Assembly: GCF_008271655.1 (NCBI RefSeq)
Contig: NZ_VKKX01000033.1
Coordinates: forward strand, 62,001-126,000
Length of the DNA stretch: 64,000 nt
Source of the DNA: Gemmobacter caeruleus
GTDB lineage: Bacteria; Pseudomonadota; Alphaproteobacteria; Rhodobacterales; Rhodobacteraceae
Reading direction: 5' to 3'
The notes under the pieces were generated by a model. That model was not told the DNA's origin. It searched no databases and worked only from the letters and a program-made list of their open reading frames with translations. Both the position numbers and the translations under genes were made by a program. Of the stretch, positions 35,614 through 44,216 are shown in pieces (the first letter of the stretch is position 1; each line of letters begins with the position of its first letter).

Positions 35614-36039
35614 ATGACACCGCCGCAGGCAGAGGAAGCAGACCGCATCGCGGAGGCTTCCGACAGCCAAGCGGCGGTTTCGTCATGCGCGGGTTACACG
35701 ATTCTGGCCAAGCGCGCCGATTTCCTGCGCGCGGCCTCGGCCCGGCGGCAGGGGACCGGCGGTTTCCTGTTGCAGGCGCGCGAACGCCGCGACGGCAGCG
35801 ATGCGATTCGCGTGGGCTTCACCTGTTCCAAGAAGATCGGCAATGCGGTGATGCGCAACCGCGCCCGGCGCAGGCTGCGCGAGATCGTCCGCGCCGTGCT
35901 GCCGGGCCTGGCGCAGCCGGGTTGGGATTATGTCCTGGTGGGGCGACCCGGCGCCACGATCGAGCGCGACTTCGCCACGCTCAAGACCGATCTGGAGGGT
36001 GCGCTGCGCCAGATCCACCGCCCGCGCAGCGCGGCATGA
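35614..36039 (+). CDS. rnpA: Ribonuclease P protein component
   Basis: A 141-residue basic protein that binds the RNase P RNA and helps mature tRNA 5' ends. The family core GFTCSKKIGNAVMRNRARRRLRE contains the RNR motif (residues about 84-93). The first 30 residues are a non-conserved acidic extension (MTPPQAEEADRIAEAS) seen in many alphaproteobacterial RnpA proteins. The start at 35614 has an AAGGAGACACGAC ribosome site. The usual downstream yidD and yidC are missing here: a terminator and the convergent pheT follow, and yidD is found at 46940-47248. Confidence 0.95.
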   Translation: MTPPQAEEADRIAEASDSQAAVSSCAGYTILAKRADFLRAASARRQGTGGFLLQARERRDGSDAIRVGFTCSKKIGNAVMRNRARRRLREIVRAVLPGLAQPGWDYVLVGRPGATIERDFATLKTDLEGALRQIHRPRSAA

Positions 36040-36063
36040 AAAAGGGGCCTCGCGGCCCCTTTT
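36040..36063. terminator. Bidirectional terminator between rnpA and pheT
   Basis: A perfect 10-bp stem AAAAGGGGCC / GGCCCCTTTT with a TCGC loop, overlapping the rnpA stop end. It carries T-runs in both directions, so it can terminate both rnpA and the convergent pheT. Confidence 0.85.
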
Positions 36064-36065
36064 CC

Positions 36066-38483
36066 TTATTTCCGCAGCGCGCCGCCGGTGGCCTTGGCGA
36101 CCTTTTCGACGATCTTGGCCGACACGGCCTCGATATCCTTGTCGGTCAGCGTGGCCTGTTGCGGTTGCAGCCGCACCGTGATCGCGATGGATTTCTTGCC
36201 CGCCCCCATCTGCGCCTCGGCCTTGTCGCCGGTGAACTGGTCAAAGACCCGCACGCTGTCGATCAGCGCCTTGTCCGACCCGGCGGCGGCATTGACCAGG
36301 GTCAGCGCCTCGACCCCCGCATCCACCACGAAGGCGAAATCGCGTTCCACCGCTTGCAGGTCGGAAATCGCCAGCGCGGGGCGGGTCGGTGTCTTGACCT
36401 TGGGCTGCGGGACATTGGCGATCTGCACGGTAAAGGCCACGGCGGGGCCCTTCACGTCAAAGGCTTGCAGGAGGCGCGGATGCACCTCGCCAAAGGTGGC
36501 CAGCACGTTCGGCCCCAGCCCGATCACCCCGGCGCGGCCGGGATGGAACCAGGCCGGCACCTTGCGGGTGATCTGCACCTTGGCCGGAGCGCCGATGGCG
36601 GCCAGCGCCGCCTCGGCATCGGCCTTGGCGTCGAACACATCCACCGCACGGCGCGAGCCATAGGGATCACGCGCGGCCGAGGCCCCGATCAGCAAGCCCG
36701 TCGCCACCGTCACCTGTTCGCCCGGCTCACCGCCCGAAAAGACCGGCCCCACCTCGAACAGCGCCAGATCCATAAAGCCGCGCGCCTGATTGCGGGCCGC
36801 CGCCCGCAGCAGGCCCGGCAGCAGATCGGGGCGCAGATGGGTCATTTCCGACGAGATCGGGTTTTCCACCCGCACCGCATCGGCACCGCCCCCAAAGGCA
36901 GCCGCCGCCGTCTGGTCGATGAAGCTGTAGGTCACGCATTCATTGTAGCCCAGAGCCGCAATGGCCCGGCGCACCGCCTTTTCGCGGGTCTGAAGCGGGG
37001 TCAGAATCGGCTTTGGCACGCCCGGCTGGCGGCGCGACATCGGCTTGCCCACCAGTTTCGACAGCGAGGCGACGCGCGCCACCTCCTCCACCAGATCGGC
37101 CTCGCCCTGCACATCGGGGCGCCAAGAGGGCGGCGCGGCCTGATCGCCGGTCAGGGTGAAGCCCAGAGCCGTGAGCGTGGCGCGTTGATCGGCCTCGGGG
37201 ATTTCCATCCCCACCAGCCGCTCCACCCGCGCGGGATCAAAGCGATAGCTGCGGGCGGTATCGGGCACCGCGCCATCGACCACGATTTCCGACGCCTCGC
37301 CGCCGCAGAGATCCAGAATCATCTGCGTCGCCAGATCCAGCCCCGGCAGGGTGAAAGCCGGGTCCACCCCGCGTTCAAACCGATAGCGCGCATCGGAATT
37401 GATCTTCAGCGCGCGGCCCGTGGTGGCGATGGTGATCGGATCCCAATAGGCGGATTCGAGGAAGACATCGGTCGTATCCTCGGTGCAGCCCGACAGTTCG
37501 CCCCCCATGATGCCGGCAAGGCTTTCGGGTTGGGCATCGTCGGAAATCAGCATCATCCCGGGTTTCAGCGCATAGGTCTTGCCGTCCAGCGCCAGCAGTT
37601 CCTCGCCGCCCGCCGCCGGGTGGATCCGCAGATCGCCCTTCACCTTGGCCACGTCAAAGACATGCAGCGGGCGGTTCAGCCCGAAGGTGAAGTAATTGGT
37701 GATATCGACCAGCGCCGAGATCGGCCGCAGCCCGATCGCCTTGAGCCGCGCCTGCATCCAGTCGGGCGAGGGGCCGTTCTTCATGCCGCGAATGGTGCGG
37801 CCGGCAAAGAGCGGGCAGCCCCGGGCCTTCAGGCTGTCGTCGATCTTCACCCCGACGGGCGAGGCAAACCCGCCCTTGATCGCCGGGATTTCCAGCGCCT
37901 TCAGCGTGCCGAGACCGCGCGCCGCCAGATCGCGCGCCAGACCGCGCACGCCCAGGCCATCGGGGCGGTTCGGCGTGATCTTCACATAGATCATCGGGTC
38001 GTTCAGGCCGCGATAGTCGATGAAACGCATGCCAACCGGCGCATCCTCGGGCAGGTCGATGATGCCGTTATGATCGTCCGACAGTTCCAGTTCGCGTTCC
38101 GAACACAGCATGCCATTGCTGTCCACGCCGCGGATATTGCCGGGTTTCAGGTCAACCCCGGTGCCCGGAACATGGGTGCCGGCGGGGGCAAAGACGCCCA
38201 CCAGCCCGGTGCGCGCATTGGGCGCGCCGCAGACGACCTGCACCTCCTCCATCGCGCCCTCGGGGCCGTTGGGCCAGGTCGCCACGCGGCAGACGCGCAG
38301 GCGGTCGGCATTGGGGTGCTGCACCGCCTCGATCACGCGGCAGATGCGAAAGGCGCCCAGCCGGGCCTCCGGGTTCGACACGTCCTCGACCTCGTGGCCA
38401 AGGTCGGTCAACGCGGTCAGAATCGCGTCAAGCGTGGCGTCGGTGTCCAGATGATCCTTCAGCCAGGACAGGGTGAATTTCAT
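36066..38483 (-). CDS. pheT: Phenylalanyl-tRNA synthetase beta subunit
   Basis: An 805-residue subunit of the alpha2-beta2 enzyme that charges tRNA-Phe. Domains run in the normal order: N-terminal KFTLSWLKDHLDTD, the EMAP-like tRNA-binding domain (about 39-150), the B3/B4 editing domain (about 210-380), B5 (about 400-475), the catalytic-like core (about 490-690), and the C-terminal ferredoxin-like anticodon-binding domain (about 710-805). The start at 38483 has an AGAGGCCCGCC site. The alpha-subunit gene pheS, often adjacent, is not upstream in the 250 nt seen or in the next genes, so it is encoded outside the window. Confidence 0.97.
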   Translation of the reverse strand: MKFTLSWLKDHLDTDATLDAILTALTDLGHEVEDVSNPEARLGAFRICRVIEAVQHPNADRLRVCRVATWPNGPEGAMEEVQVVCGAPNARTGLVGVFAPAGTHVPGTGVDLKPGNIRGVDSNGMLCSERELELSDDHNGIIDLPEDAPVGMRFIDYRGLNDPMIYVKITPNRPDGLGVRGLARDLAARGLGTLKALEIPAIKGGFASPVGVKIDDSLKARGCPLFAGRTIRGMKNGPSPDWMQARLKAIGLRPISALVDITNYFTFGLNRPLHVFDVAKVKGDLRIHPAAGGEELLALDGKTYALKPGMMLISDDAQPESLAGIMGGELSGCTEDTTDVFLESAYWDPITIATTGRALKINSDARYRFERGVDPAFTLPGLDLATQMILDLCGGEASEIVVDGAVPDTARSYRFDPARVERLVGMEIPEADQRATLTALGFTLTGDQAAPPSWRPDVQGEADLVEEVARVASLSKLVGKPMSRRQPGVPKPILTPLQTREKAVRRAIAALGYNECVTYSFIDQTAAAAFGGGADAVRVENPISSEMTHLRPDLLPGLLRAAARNQARGFMDLALFEVGPVFSGGEPGEQVTVATGLLIGASAARDPYGSRRAVDVFDAKADAEAALAAIGAPAKVQITRKVPAWFHPGRAGVIGLGPNVLATFGEVHPRLLQAFDVKGPAVAFTVQIANVPQPKVKTPTRPALAISDLQAVERDFAFVVDAGVEALTLVNAAAGSDKALIDSVRVFDQFTGDKAEAQMGAGKKSIAITVRLQPQQATLTDKDIEAVSAKIVEKVAKATGGALRK

Positions 38484-38641
38484 GGCGGGCCTCTGCGGAA
38501 TGGGTCGCACTGGCCTTAGCGCATCGCGGCGCCAAGGGGAAGGGCGGGCCAGAGGCACGTTTCCGGGGTGGAAACACCTTGTCGCGCATAGGGGATGCGA
38601 AAATTTACCATTGCGTCAGAACTATGGCGTAAAATCGGCGC

Positions 38642-38761
38642 ATGGATGACTGGCTTCGCATTCCCAAGGATCGGCCCCGCCCCCACCCTGTCCGGTGGTC
38701 GCTGACGCTTGGCATGTTCATCCTGCTGCTGCTGATCCGCTACGGGCGCGTGGTGGACTGA
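38642..38761 (+). CDS. Possible 39-residue single-pass membrane micro-protein
   Basis: A short frame of 39 codons between pheT and the GNAT gene. It starts MDDWLRIPKDRP, then a hydrophobic helix (SLTLGMFILLLLI, about residues 20-33), then a short basic tail. The positive-outside-free layout (charged N-terminus, one helix, RYGRVVD end) looks like a real small membrane protein. No strong ribosome site is seen, and the end overlaps the convergent GNAT gene by 22 nt. It may equally be chance. Confidence 0.4.
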   Translation: MDDWLRIPKDRPRPHPVRWSLTLGMFILLLLIRYGRVVD

Positions 38762-39342
38762 TCGCCGGGCAGGTCGCGGATCATCGTCGCGGCACCCTCA
38801 AACCCGAAGGCGTGCCGTAAAAGACCCAGCCTGTCATGGCCGATCACGCGAAAGCCCATCCGCTCATAAAGCTGGCGGGCGCGGATATTGCGGTCGATCA
38901 CCTCCAGTTGCACTGCGCCATAGCCCCGGCGCACCGCCTCGGCGCAAAGCGCGTCAATCAGCGCGCGGCCGATGCCCTGCCCCCGCACCCCCCGCGCGAC
39001 ACAGATGCCATCGACCAGAAAGCGGCTGTTATCCACCTCGCGCATCAGCGCCGACAACAGCGCCAGACGCCAGAACGCCCCGATAGGGCCATAGACGGCG
39101 CGCAGATCCTGCCAGCCGCCATCGGCAAAGGCGCCCTGCGGCGACTTGAAACCGGCGAGGCCCAGCAACTCGTCCCCGACTTCGGCGATCAGCACATGGT
39201 CGGCCTGCATCACCCGTTCCAGGTAGGCCAGCGCCTTGCGCTCCGGCCCCATGACGCGGCCCAGCTTGCTGCCGAAGGCCTCCCAATACAGACGGGCGGC
39301 GGCGGCGCGGTGGTGGTCGGGCAGGCCCCGCGACAGCCGCAT
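38740..39342 (-). CDS. GNAT family N-acetyltransferase
   Basis: A 200-residue acetyl-CoA-dependent transferase. The acetyl-CoA pyrophosphate loop is VARGVRGQGIGRALIDAL near 116-133 (pattern R/Q-x-x-G-x-G/A), followed by LEVIDRNIRARQLYERMGF, the typical GNAT beta-5/alpha-4 region. The acceptor is unknown. The ATG at 39342 overlaps the upstream stop as TGATG; a GTG one codon earlier is possible. It is the last gene of a coupled minus-strand operon with the DUF429 protein and mobA. Confidence 0.82.
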   Translation of the reverse strand: MRLSRGLPDHHRAAAARLYWEAFGSKLGRVMGPERKALAYLERVMQADHVLIAEVGDELLGLAGFKSPQGAFADGGWQDLRAVYGPIGAFWRLALLSALMREVDNSRFLVDGICVARGVRGQGIGRALIDALCAEAVRRGYGAVQLEVIDRNIRARQLYERMGFRVIGHDRLGLLRHAFGFEGAATMIRDLPGDQSTTRP

Positions 39343-40178
39343 CACAAGGCCCCCGCCAGCGCGGCGCGATGGCCGGCACCCAGAATCCAGCCCTCTTCGC
39401 GGGCGATGGCCGGCACCGACCAGAGCGGCGCCAGATCGCCCCTGCCCGCCAGCCGCGCCAGGGCACGGGCCAGAAGGCGCACCTGTGCGCGGTCCTTGAT
39501 CGCATCGCCCGCCGCCCGCACCTCGGGCGCGAGGATCGAGGGATAGACCTCGGCCAGCGTGACGCGCGCCAGCGGGCCGGGCGGCGCAAAGGGCCAGACC
39601 GCGACCCCTGCCCGGCGCGCCAGCCGCGCGATCAGCGGCAGTCCGGTCAGGCTCTGCGATCCGACCGACCCGGTGGTATAGAGCTTCCAGACCGGCTGGG
39701 CGCCAGGCACCGCGCGCTCCACCGCGCGACGTTCGGCAAGGCCGAGCGCGGGATAATCCACCAGCTTGCGCGGCGGCAGGTCGGGCAGATCGAGCCCCGC
39801 CGGGCGGCCCCAGAACGGCCCTTGCCCAAAGCGGCGGTTGATCCCGGCGGCCACTTCAAAGCGGTTGTTGCGGTTGCGCGGGCCGTCGATGATGCGCGCG
39901 TCCAGCCAATCCCACACCGCGCGGGCGGTGGCCTGCCCGGTCAGCCGCGCCGCGAAACCTGTCGGATAGCCCATCGGGAAATCGAACCCGACCAGCCATT
40001 GCCCCGTCGCGGTCAGGCCGGTCAGCAGCGCCTCGGCCTCGGCCCGGCTGCGCAGGTAATGCACGGCCTCGCCCTCGGGGGTGCAGGTGCCGATCCAGAT
40101 CGCGTCGGCCGAGGGCGCGCGGGGCGAAAGCTGCGCCGCCGCCGACCAATCGACCACCGCCACCCGCAGCGCCATCAT
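39342..40178 (-). CDS. DUF429-like protein of unknown function
   Basis: A 278-residue soluble protein beginning LRVAVVDWSAAA, with WLVGFDFPMGYP near residue 63 and the segment VDYPALGLAERRAVE; this 'D-W-S ... G-F-D-F-P-x-G' pattern recalls RNase H-like DUF429 proteins, in which two acidic residues sit on the first and later strands. A nuclease-like fold is possible, but no activity can be claimed. The start at 40178 makes an ATGA overlap with mobA and the stop overlaps the GNAT gene, so all three are translated together. A link to molybdenum cofactor chemistry is suggested only by the operon. Confidence 0.6.
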   Translation of the reverse strand: MMALRVAVVDWSAAAQLSPRAPSADAIWIGTCTPEGEAVHYLRSRAEAEALLTGLTATGQWLVGFDFPMGYPTGFAARLTGQATARAVWDWLDARIIDGPRNRNNRFEVAAGINRRFGQGPFWGRPAGLDLPDLPPRKLVDYPALGLAERRAVERAVPGAQPVWKLYTTGSVGSQSLTGLPLIARLARRAGVAVWPFAPPGPLARVTLAEVYPSILAPEVRAAGDAIKDRAQVRLLARALARLAGRGDLAPLWSVPAIAREEGWILGAGHRAALAGAL

Positions 40179-40738
40179 GCCAGCGCCTGTTCCGCCAGGG
40201 CCAGGTCTTCGGCGGTGTTGATGTTGAAGAACGGGTCGGGCGTGGTGGCGGCAAAGCGGGCCACCGCCGCACCGGCGCAGAATTCCATCAGCCGGGCGCC
40301 ACCGCCGGCGAGAAAGGCGCGCAGCCGGTCGCGCTCCGTCCGGGGCCAGAGCGCGCAGGTCGGGTGCAGGCGGCCCGCGCTTTGCGCCACCGCCAGCCCG
40401 CCATCGCCGGCCAGCCAGAGCTGCGGCACCAGATCGCCGGGCAGAAAGGGCGTATCGACCGAGACCGACACGACGGCATCCGCAGCTTCGGCCCAGTCCA
40501 GCGCCGCCAACACGCCCGAAAGCGGGCCCTGCGATTGCGCATCGGGCAGCACCGTCAGGCCGGCAAAGGCCAGGCGCGCGGGGTCGCCATTGGCCGAAAG
40601 CGCCAGTTCCTCTACCTGCGGGGCAAAGCGGTCTTGCACATGGCGCAGCAGCGGCTGGCCGTGCAGCGTCACCAGTGCCTTGTCCGCGCCCAGACGCCGC
40701 CCCGCCCCGCCGGCCAGGATCACCCCGAAAATCCGCAC
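40175..40738 (-). CDS. mobA: Molybdenum cofactor guanylyltransferase
   Basis: A 187-residue cytoplasmic enzyme that attaches GMP to molybdopterin-Mo, forming the MGD cofactor needed by DMSO-reductase-type enzymes. The GTP-binding loop FGVILAGGAGRRLGADK is near residues 4-20, with the family-typical QGPLSGVLAALDWA and SVDTPFLPGDL (metal Asp) segments following, and a FFNINTAEDL C-terminal motif. GTG at 40738 gives the family start; a TTG at 40768 would add ten poorly conserved residues. It heads a three-gene overlapping operon. Confidence 0.88.
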   Translation of the reverse strand: MRIFGVILAGGAGRRLGADKALVTLHGQPLLRHVQDRFAPQVEELALSANGDPARLAFAGLTVLPDAQSQGPLSGVLAALDWAEAADAVVSVSVDTPFLPGDLVPQLWLAGDGGLAVAQSAGRLHPTCALWPRTERDRLRAFLAGGGARLMEFCAGAAVARFAATTPDPFFNINTAEDLALAEQALA

Positions 40739-40808
40739 CCCTGCCCCCGTTGCAACTGCCTGTCGCAAGGCCTAAGCCTTCGGTCACCTTCCGTAAAGCG
40801 GTCCGTCC

Positions 40809-41519
40809 ATGTCAGCCTTCCCGCGCCACATCTTTCGTCAGGGCCTGATGGCCTCGGCCCCGTTCACCCTGATGATCGTGCCCTTTGGCGCGCTGTTCGG
40901 GGTGCTGGCCACCGCGCAGGGCATGACCGTGACCGAGGCGATGGCCTTTTCGATCGTGGTCATTGCCGGCGCGTCGCAATTCGCGGCGCTGCAACTGATG
41001 CAGGAAGGCGCGCCGATCCTGATCATCATCCTGACGGCGACGGCGGTCAATCTGCGCATGGCGATGTATTCGGTGGCGCTGACCCCGCATCTGGGCCGGG
41101 CAAGCCTGTGGCAGCGCATCCTCGTGTCGTATTTCCTGATCGACCAGAGCTATGTGCTGGGCGCCGCGGAATTCGACCGCCGCCCGGATTGGGGTCTGGC
41201 CGAGAAGCTGACTTTCTACTTTGGCGTCATCACCCCGATCTGCGGCCTGTGGTATCTGGCGACCTGGGTCGGCGCCAGTTTCGGCCGTGCATTGCCGGCG
41301 GGCTGGCCGCTGGATTTCATCGTGCCGGTCAGCTTTCTAGCCATGGTATCGCCGCTGTTGCAGACCCGGGCGCAGCGGGTGGCGGCCGGGGTTTCGGCCG
41401 GGGGCACGCTGCTCTTGTGGTGGATGCCCTATTCCAGCGGGCTGCTGGTGGCCGCGCTGGCGGCGATGATCGCCGGGGCCGTCGTCGAAACCCAGGAGGA
41501 GCGCCGCCATGCCGGTTGA
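40809..41519 (+). CDS. azlC: AzlC family branched-chain amino acid exporter subunit
   Basis: A 236-residue inner-membrane protein with about five or six hydrophobic segments. The family signature is in 'PFGALFGVLA' and 'IVVIAGASQFAALQLM', with ATAVNLRMAMYSVAL following. With AzlD it forms a LIV-E-type exporter of branched-chain amino acids (known for azaleucine resistance in Bacillus). The downstream azlD overlaps by 11 nt. The gene is divergent from mobA across 70 nt. Confidence 0.92.
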   Translation: MSAFPRHIFRQGLMASAPFTLMIVPFGALFGVLATAQGMTVTEAMAFSIVVIAGASQFAALQLMQEGAPILIIILTATAVNLRMAMYSVALTPHLGRASLWQRILVSYFLIDQSYVLGAAEFDRRPDWGLAEKLTFYFGVITPICGLWYLATWVGASFGRALPAGWPLDFIVPVSFLAMVSPLLQTRAQRVAAGVSAGGTLLLWWMPYSSGLLVAALAAMIAGAVVETQEERRHAG

Positions 41520-41850
41520 GGCCATCGCCGACAAGGGCCAGCTCTGGACCATCATCCTGGGCCTGGGCCTGGGCACCTATCTGCTGCGGTTTTCCTTCCT
41601 CGGGCTGATCGGCAATCGCAGCCTGCCGCCGCTGGTGCTGCGGATGCTGCGCTATACGCCGATGGCGGTGATTCCGGGGCTGGTGGCGCCGGCCGCGGTC
41701 TGGCCCGCCGCCACCGGGGGCGAGACCGACCCCGCCCGGCTGATCGCGGTCGTGGTCACCGTGCTGGTCGGGATCCGCACCCGCAACACGCTCTGGGCGA
41801 TGGTCGCGGGGGCGGTGACGCTGGGGCTGGGCCTCTGGGCGCTTGGCTGA
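41509..41850 (+). CDS. azlD: AzlD family protein (small exporter subunit)
   Basis: A 113-residue membrane protein with three or four helices and the AzlD pattern LGLGTYLLRFSFLGLIGNR and LRYTPMAVIPGLVAPA. It is the usual small partner of AzlC and starts inside the azlC 3' end after a GGAGGAGCGCC ribosome site. Its stop directly abuts the stop of the convergent lipoprotein gene (41851), with no room for a terminator between them. Confidence 0.92.
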   Translation: MPVEAIADKGQLWTIILGLGLGTYLLRFSFLGLIGNRSLPPLVLRMLRYTPMAVIPGLVAPAAVWPAATGGETDPARLIAVVVTVLVGIRTRNTLWAMVAGAVTLGLGLWALG

Positions 41851-42468
41851 TCACTCGGTCAGGCGGGGATCGCCCGCCTGCACCATCAGGATACCGTGAT
41901 TGTCATCGGCATCGTCATCGGTGATCGTGCGTTCGGTCACGCCCGGCAGCCGGCCAAAGGCCTTCATGAAGGTCTTGGGGAACATGGTGGTCGGGAGCGT
42001 TTCAAAGCCCGGCACGCCATGCAGGATTTCTGAAATGGAATCGGTGCAATGGGCCTTGGGCACGGCGCCATAGGCCATGGCGCGCTGCATCACCAGTTCG
42101 GCCACGCCGGCCGGCACCTGCACGGTCTGTTCGACCACATTATAGGTCTCGCGGGCGTGGTAATCTATGTAGAAGTTGACCATCTTTTCGGTCATGCCGA
42201 AATGCACGTCATTGCGTTCGGCCAGACGCGGCAGTTTCCAGCTTCCGGCCGGATCGAACATGATGCGCTGCGATCCGTTGATCATCAGCCCCGAATGCGC
42301 GCCCGACTGGTTGGAATTGCTGATCACCGTGAACAGCGTGATCGCGGGCGGGCCGTCATGCACATAGCGCGCCTTGGCGACGGCCTCGTCCGGGGCCCAG
42401 GTGGGTTCGGCGGCACCACAGGCCGCCAATGCGCCGCACAGCGCAAGCACGATCAGATTGCGGCGCAT
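41851..42468 (-). CDS. Putative lipoprotein of unknown function
   Basis: A 205-residue protein with a lipoprotein signal peptide: MRRNL, a hydrophobic core and the lipobox LAAC near residues 14-17, so the mature protein should be anchored in the envelope. The body includes NQSGAHSGLMINGSQRIMFDPAGSW and HFGMTEKMVNFYIDYHARETY (given in pieces), which look like a folded enzyme-like domain, but no family was recognised with confidence. The His/Ser in GAHSGL is suggestive of NlpC/P60- or DUF4105-type proteins only in a loose way. The start at 42468 has GAGG 7 nt away; a GTG two codons upstream is less likely. Confidence 0.7.
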   Translation of the reverse strand: MRRNLIVLALCGALAACGAAEPTWAPDEAVAKARYVHDGPPAITLFTVISNSNQSGAHSGLMINGSQRIMFDPAGSWKLPRLAERNDVHFGMTEKMVNFYIDYHARETYNVVEQTVQVPAGVAELVMQRAMAYGAVPKAHCTDSISEILHGVPGFETLPTTMFPKTFMKAFGRLPGVTERTITDDDADDNHGILMVQAGDPRLTE

Positions 42469-42503
42469 CCGCACACCTCGGCTATTCGTCAGAAAACAGG
42501 AAA

Positions 42504-42638
42504 TCAGGCGTTCACAAGCGCCATGAAGATCAGCACGCCGATGGCGATGGCCGCACCCCAGGTGGTGAACTTGATGAAGGCCGCGAAGGTCTTTTCCTGG
42601 GCGCGGATGTCCATGCTGCCCTGCTGATGCTCGGCCAT
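42504..42638 (-). CDS. aa3-type cytochrome c oxidase subunit IV
   Basis: A 44-residue protein: a soluble N-terminus (MAEHQQGSMDIRAQEKTF), then one transmembrane helix (AIAIGVLIFMALV). This matches the small subunit IV family of alphaproteobacterial aa3 oxidases, first seen in Paracoccus and Rhodobacter enzymes, where it packs against the catalytic subunits. The other cox genes are not nearby, which is normal for this micro-gene. The start at 42638 follows a CAGGAGAGATCGGTC ribosome site. Confidence 0.88.
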   Translation of the reverse strand: MAEHQQGSMDIRAQEKTFAAFIKFTTWGAAIAIGVLIFMALVNA

Positions 42639-42696
42639 GACCGATCTCTCCTGTGATTGCGCGTTTTCCGCCTGTTAGCCGATTCAGGCGGGTCTG

Positions 42697-43194
42697 TCAC
42701 GCCCCCTGCTGTGCGACCTCGGCCTCGGGGGCGGTCGGTGTGTCCCAATCGGGGGCAAGTCGAAATCCGATGCGGCGGGCGGGCATTTCCGGCTCGGCAT
42801 GGGGCACCGCGCGCAAGACGACATTGAGCTGCGTGACATGCTGCACCAGCTGCATCTTCTGCCCGTCCTCGTCGCGGCCGTAGAAGGTGACCAGATCGGG
42901 GTCGAAATAACCCAGCCCCTCGATCATCAAGACCCCGGCCTCGCCGCCGGCAAAACCCATGGCAACCTCGTGCCGGGCGTCAAGCTGGCTTTCAAAGTTG
43001 CGGATATACAGGATCAGCCGCTCATAGGCCCATTGCGCCTCGCTTTTCTCCTCGACCGGCTGGCGGGCCAGCGCGGCGGGAAGGGGCTGCTGTTCAGGCG
43101 TGAGGGGTGCGTTCGGGTCGGCATGCACGACGCCCGCACAGGGCAGGGCCGCATCCTCCAGCATCTCGGCCGAGGTCTTGATCTCGTCGGTCAT
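42697..43194 (-). CDS. Conserved hypothetical protein (DUF6173-like)
   Basis: A 165-residue soluble protein. The central part contains WAYERLILYIRNFESQL, then HEVAMGFAGGEAGVLMIEG and GYFDPDLVTFYGRDEDG, which recalls a Rhodobacteraceae-restricted family of about 150 residues (DUF6173, from memory). The first 50 residues are low-complexity and acidic. The start at 43194 is an ATGA overlap with the MBL-fold gene, so it is the last gene of a coupled minus-strand run. Function is unknown. Confidence 0.65.
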   Translation of the reverse strand: MTDEIKTSAEMLEDAALPCAGVVHADPNAPLTPEQQPLPAALARQPVEEKSEAQWAYERLILYIRNFESQLDARHEVAMGFAGGEAGVLMIEGLGYFDPDLVTFYGRDEDGQKMQLVQHVTQLNVVLRAVPHAEPEMPARRIGFRLAPDWDTPTAPEAEVAQQGA

Positions 43195-44216
43195 GCGCGC
43201 TCCCACAGCCAGACACCTTCGGCTGTCAGGAAGCGACGGACCTGCCCGCGATGCAAGAGGTAATTCAGATGCGCGACGGCCTCGACCATGGCCAGCCCGT
43301 ATTCCGCCGGGCCGATCTGGCGGCGGAACAGCGCCGGAAAGCAATCGCAGGCAGAGAGGGGCGCGCGCAGGTGATCCAGCAGGCGGGCGATGGCGGAATG
43401 GTGGTTTTCCTCCATCTGGCGCAGGCGCAGCGGCAGGCCGGTGAAGGGCAGCTTGTGGCCCGGCAGGACGTGGTGGCGATCCTCCGCCAGGGCGGCAAAG
43501 CGGGTGCAAGAGGCGATCCAGTCGCCCAGCGGATCGGCCATCGGTTCGGTCGGATAGACCCCGATATTGGGCGAGATCGACGGCAAGAGCTGATCGCCGC
43601 CGATCACCAGATCGTCCTGCGCGCTCCAGAAAGTCGCGTGTTCGGGGGCGTGGCCATCCCCCATATGCACCCGCCAGTCACGCCCCGCCATGGTGATGCG
43701 GTCGCCCTCGGCGATGCGGATAAAGCCCAGCGGCAGCGGATGCACCATATCGGCAAAGTTGAAGGGGCGTTCGGCGGCGCGCTGTGCCAGCACATCCGGC
43801 GCCATGCCGGCGCCGCGCCAGAAGGCCATTTGCTCGGCCGTGGCCTGGGGCTGTTCATCCAGCGTCAGCATCCGGGCATAAAGCCAGGCGGTGCGGGTGG
43901 TCACCAGCTCGGCGCCACGCGCCTGAAACCAGCCCGCCAGCCCGACATGATCGGGGTGGTGATGCGTGACCACCACGCGCCGCAGCGGGCGCCCCGCCAG
44001 CGGTCCGGCCAGAAAACCCTCCCATATGGCGCGGGTCTTGCGGCTGTCAAAGCCGGTATCGACGATGGTCCAGCCATCGTCATCGGCCAGCGCATAGACA
44101 TTGACGTGATCCAGCGCCATGGGCAGCGGCAGGCGCAGCCACAAGACGCCTTCGGCCAGTTCCACGGCGGAACCGGCCTCGGGCGCCTCGCGCGGGTAAC
44201 GCAGCGCGGCGGTCAT
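43191..44216 (-). CDS. MBL-fold metallo-hydrolase
   Basis: A 341-residue metallo-beta-lactamase-fold enzyme. The metal-binding motif THHHPDHVG (HxHxDH) lies near residues 82-90; further ligands are likely in GDGHAPEHATFW near 187 and in VLPGHKLPF near 249. The length and the extra C-terminal domain (a winged-helix-like region in relatives) fit the LACTB2-like group found beside acyl-CoA dehydrogenases in alphaproteobacteria. Substrates range from thioesters to nucleic acids, so only hydrolase is claimed. Overlaps of 4 nt at both ends tie it to the acyl-CoA dehydrogenase upstream and the DUF6173-like gene downstream. Confidence 0.85.
   Translation of the reverse strand: MTAALRYPREAPEAGSAVELAEGVLWLRLPLPMALDHVNVYALADDDGWTIVDTGFDSRKTRAIWEGFLAGPLAGRPLRRVVVTHHHPDHVGLAGWFQARGAELVTTRTAWLYARMLTLDEQPQATAEQMAFWRGAGMAPDVLAQRAAERPFNFADMVHPLPLGFIRIAEGDRITMAGRDWRVHMGDGHAPEHATFWSAQDDLVIGGDQLLPSISPNIGVYPTEPMADPLGDWIASCTRFAALAEDRHHVLPGHKLPFTGLPLRLRQMEENHHSAIARLLDHLRAPLSACDCFPALFRRQIGPAEYGLAMVEAVAHLNYLLHRGQVRRFLTAEGVWLWERA

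Noticed and set aside
35143-35670. N-terminal extension of the histidine kinase up to 35670
   Set aside because: It would run antisense through rpmH and its promoter and lacks family sequence; the GTG at 35142 with AAGGGG is a better start.
36066-38519. Long plus-strand frame opposite pheT
   Set aside because: It lacks family content; pheT has the full set of domains and a ribosome site.
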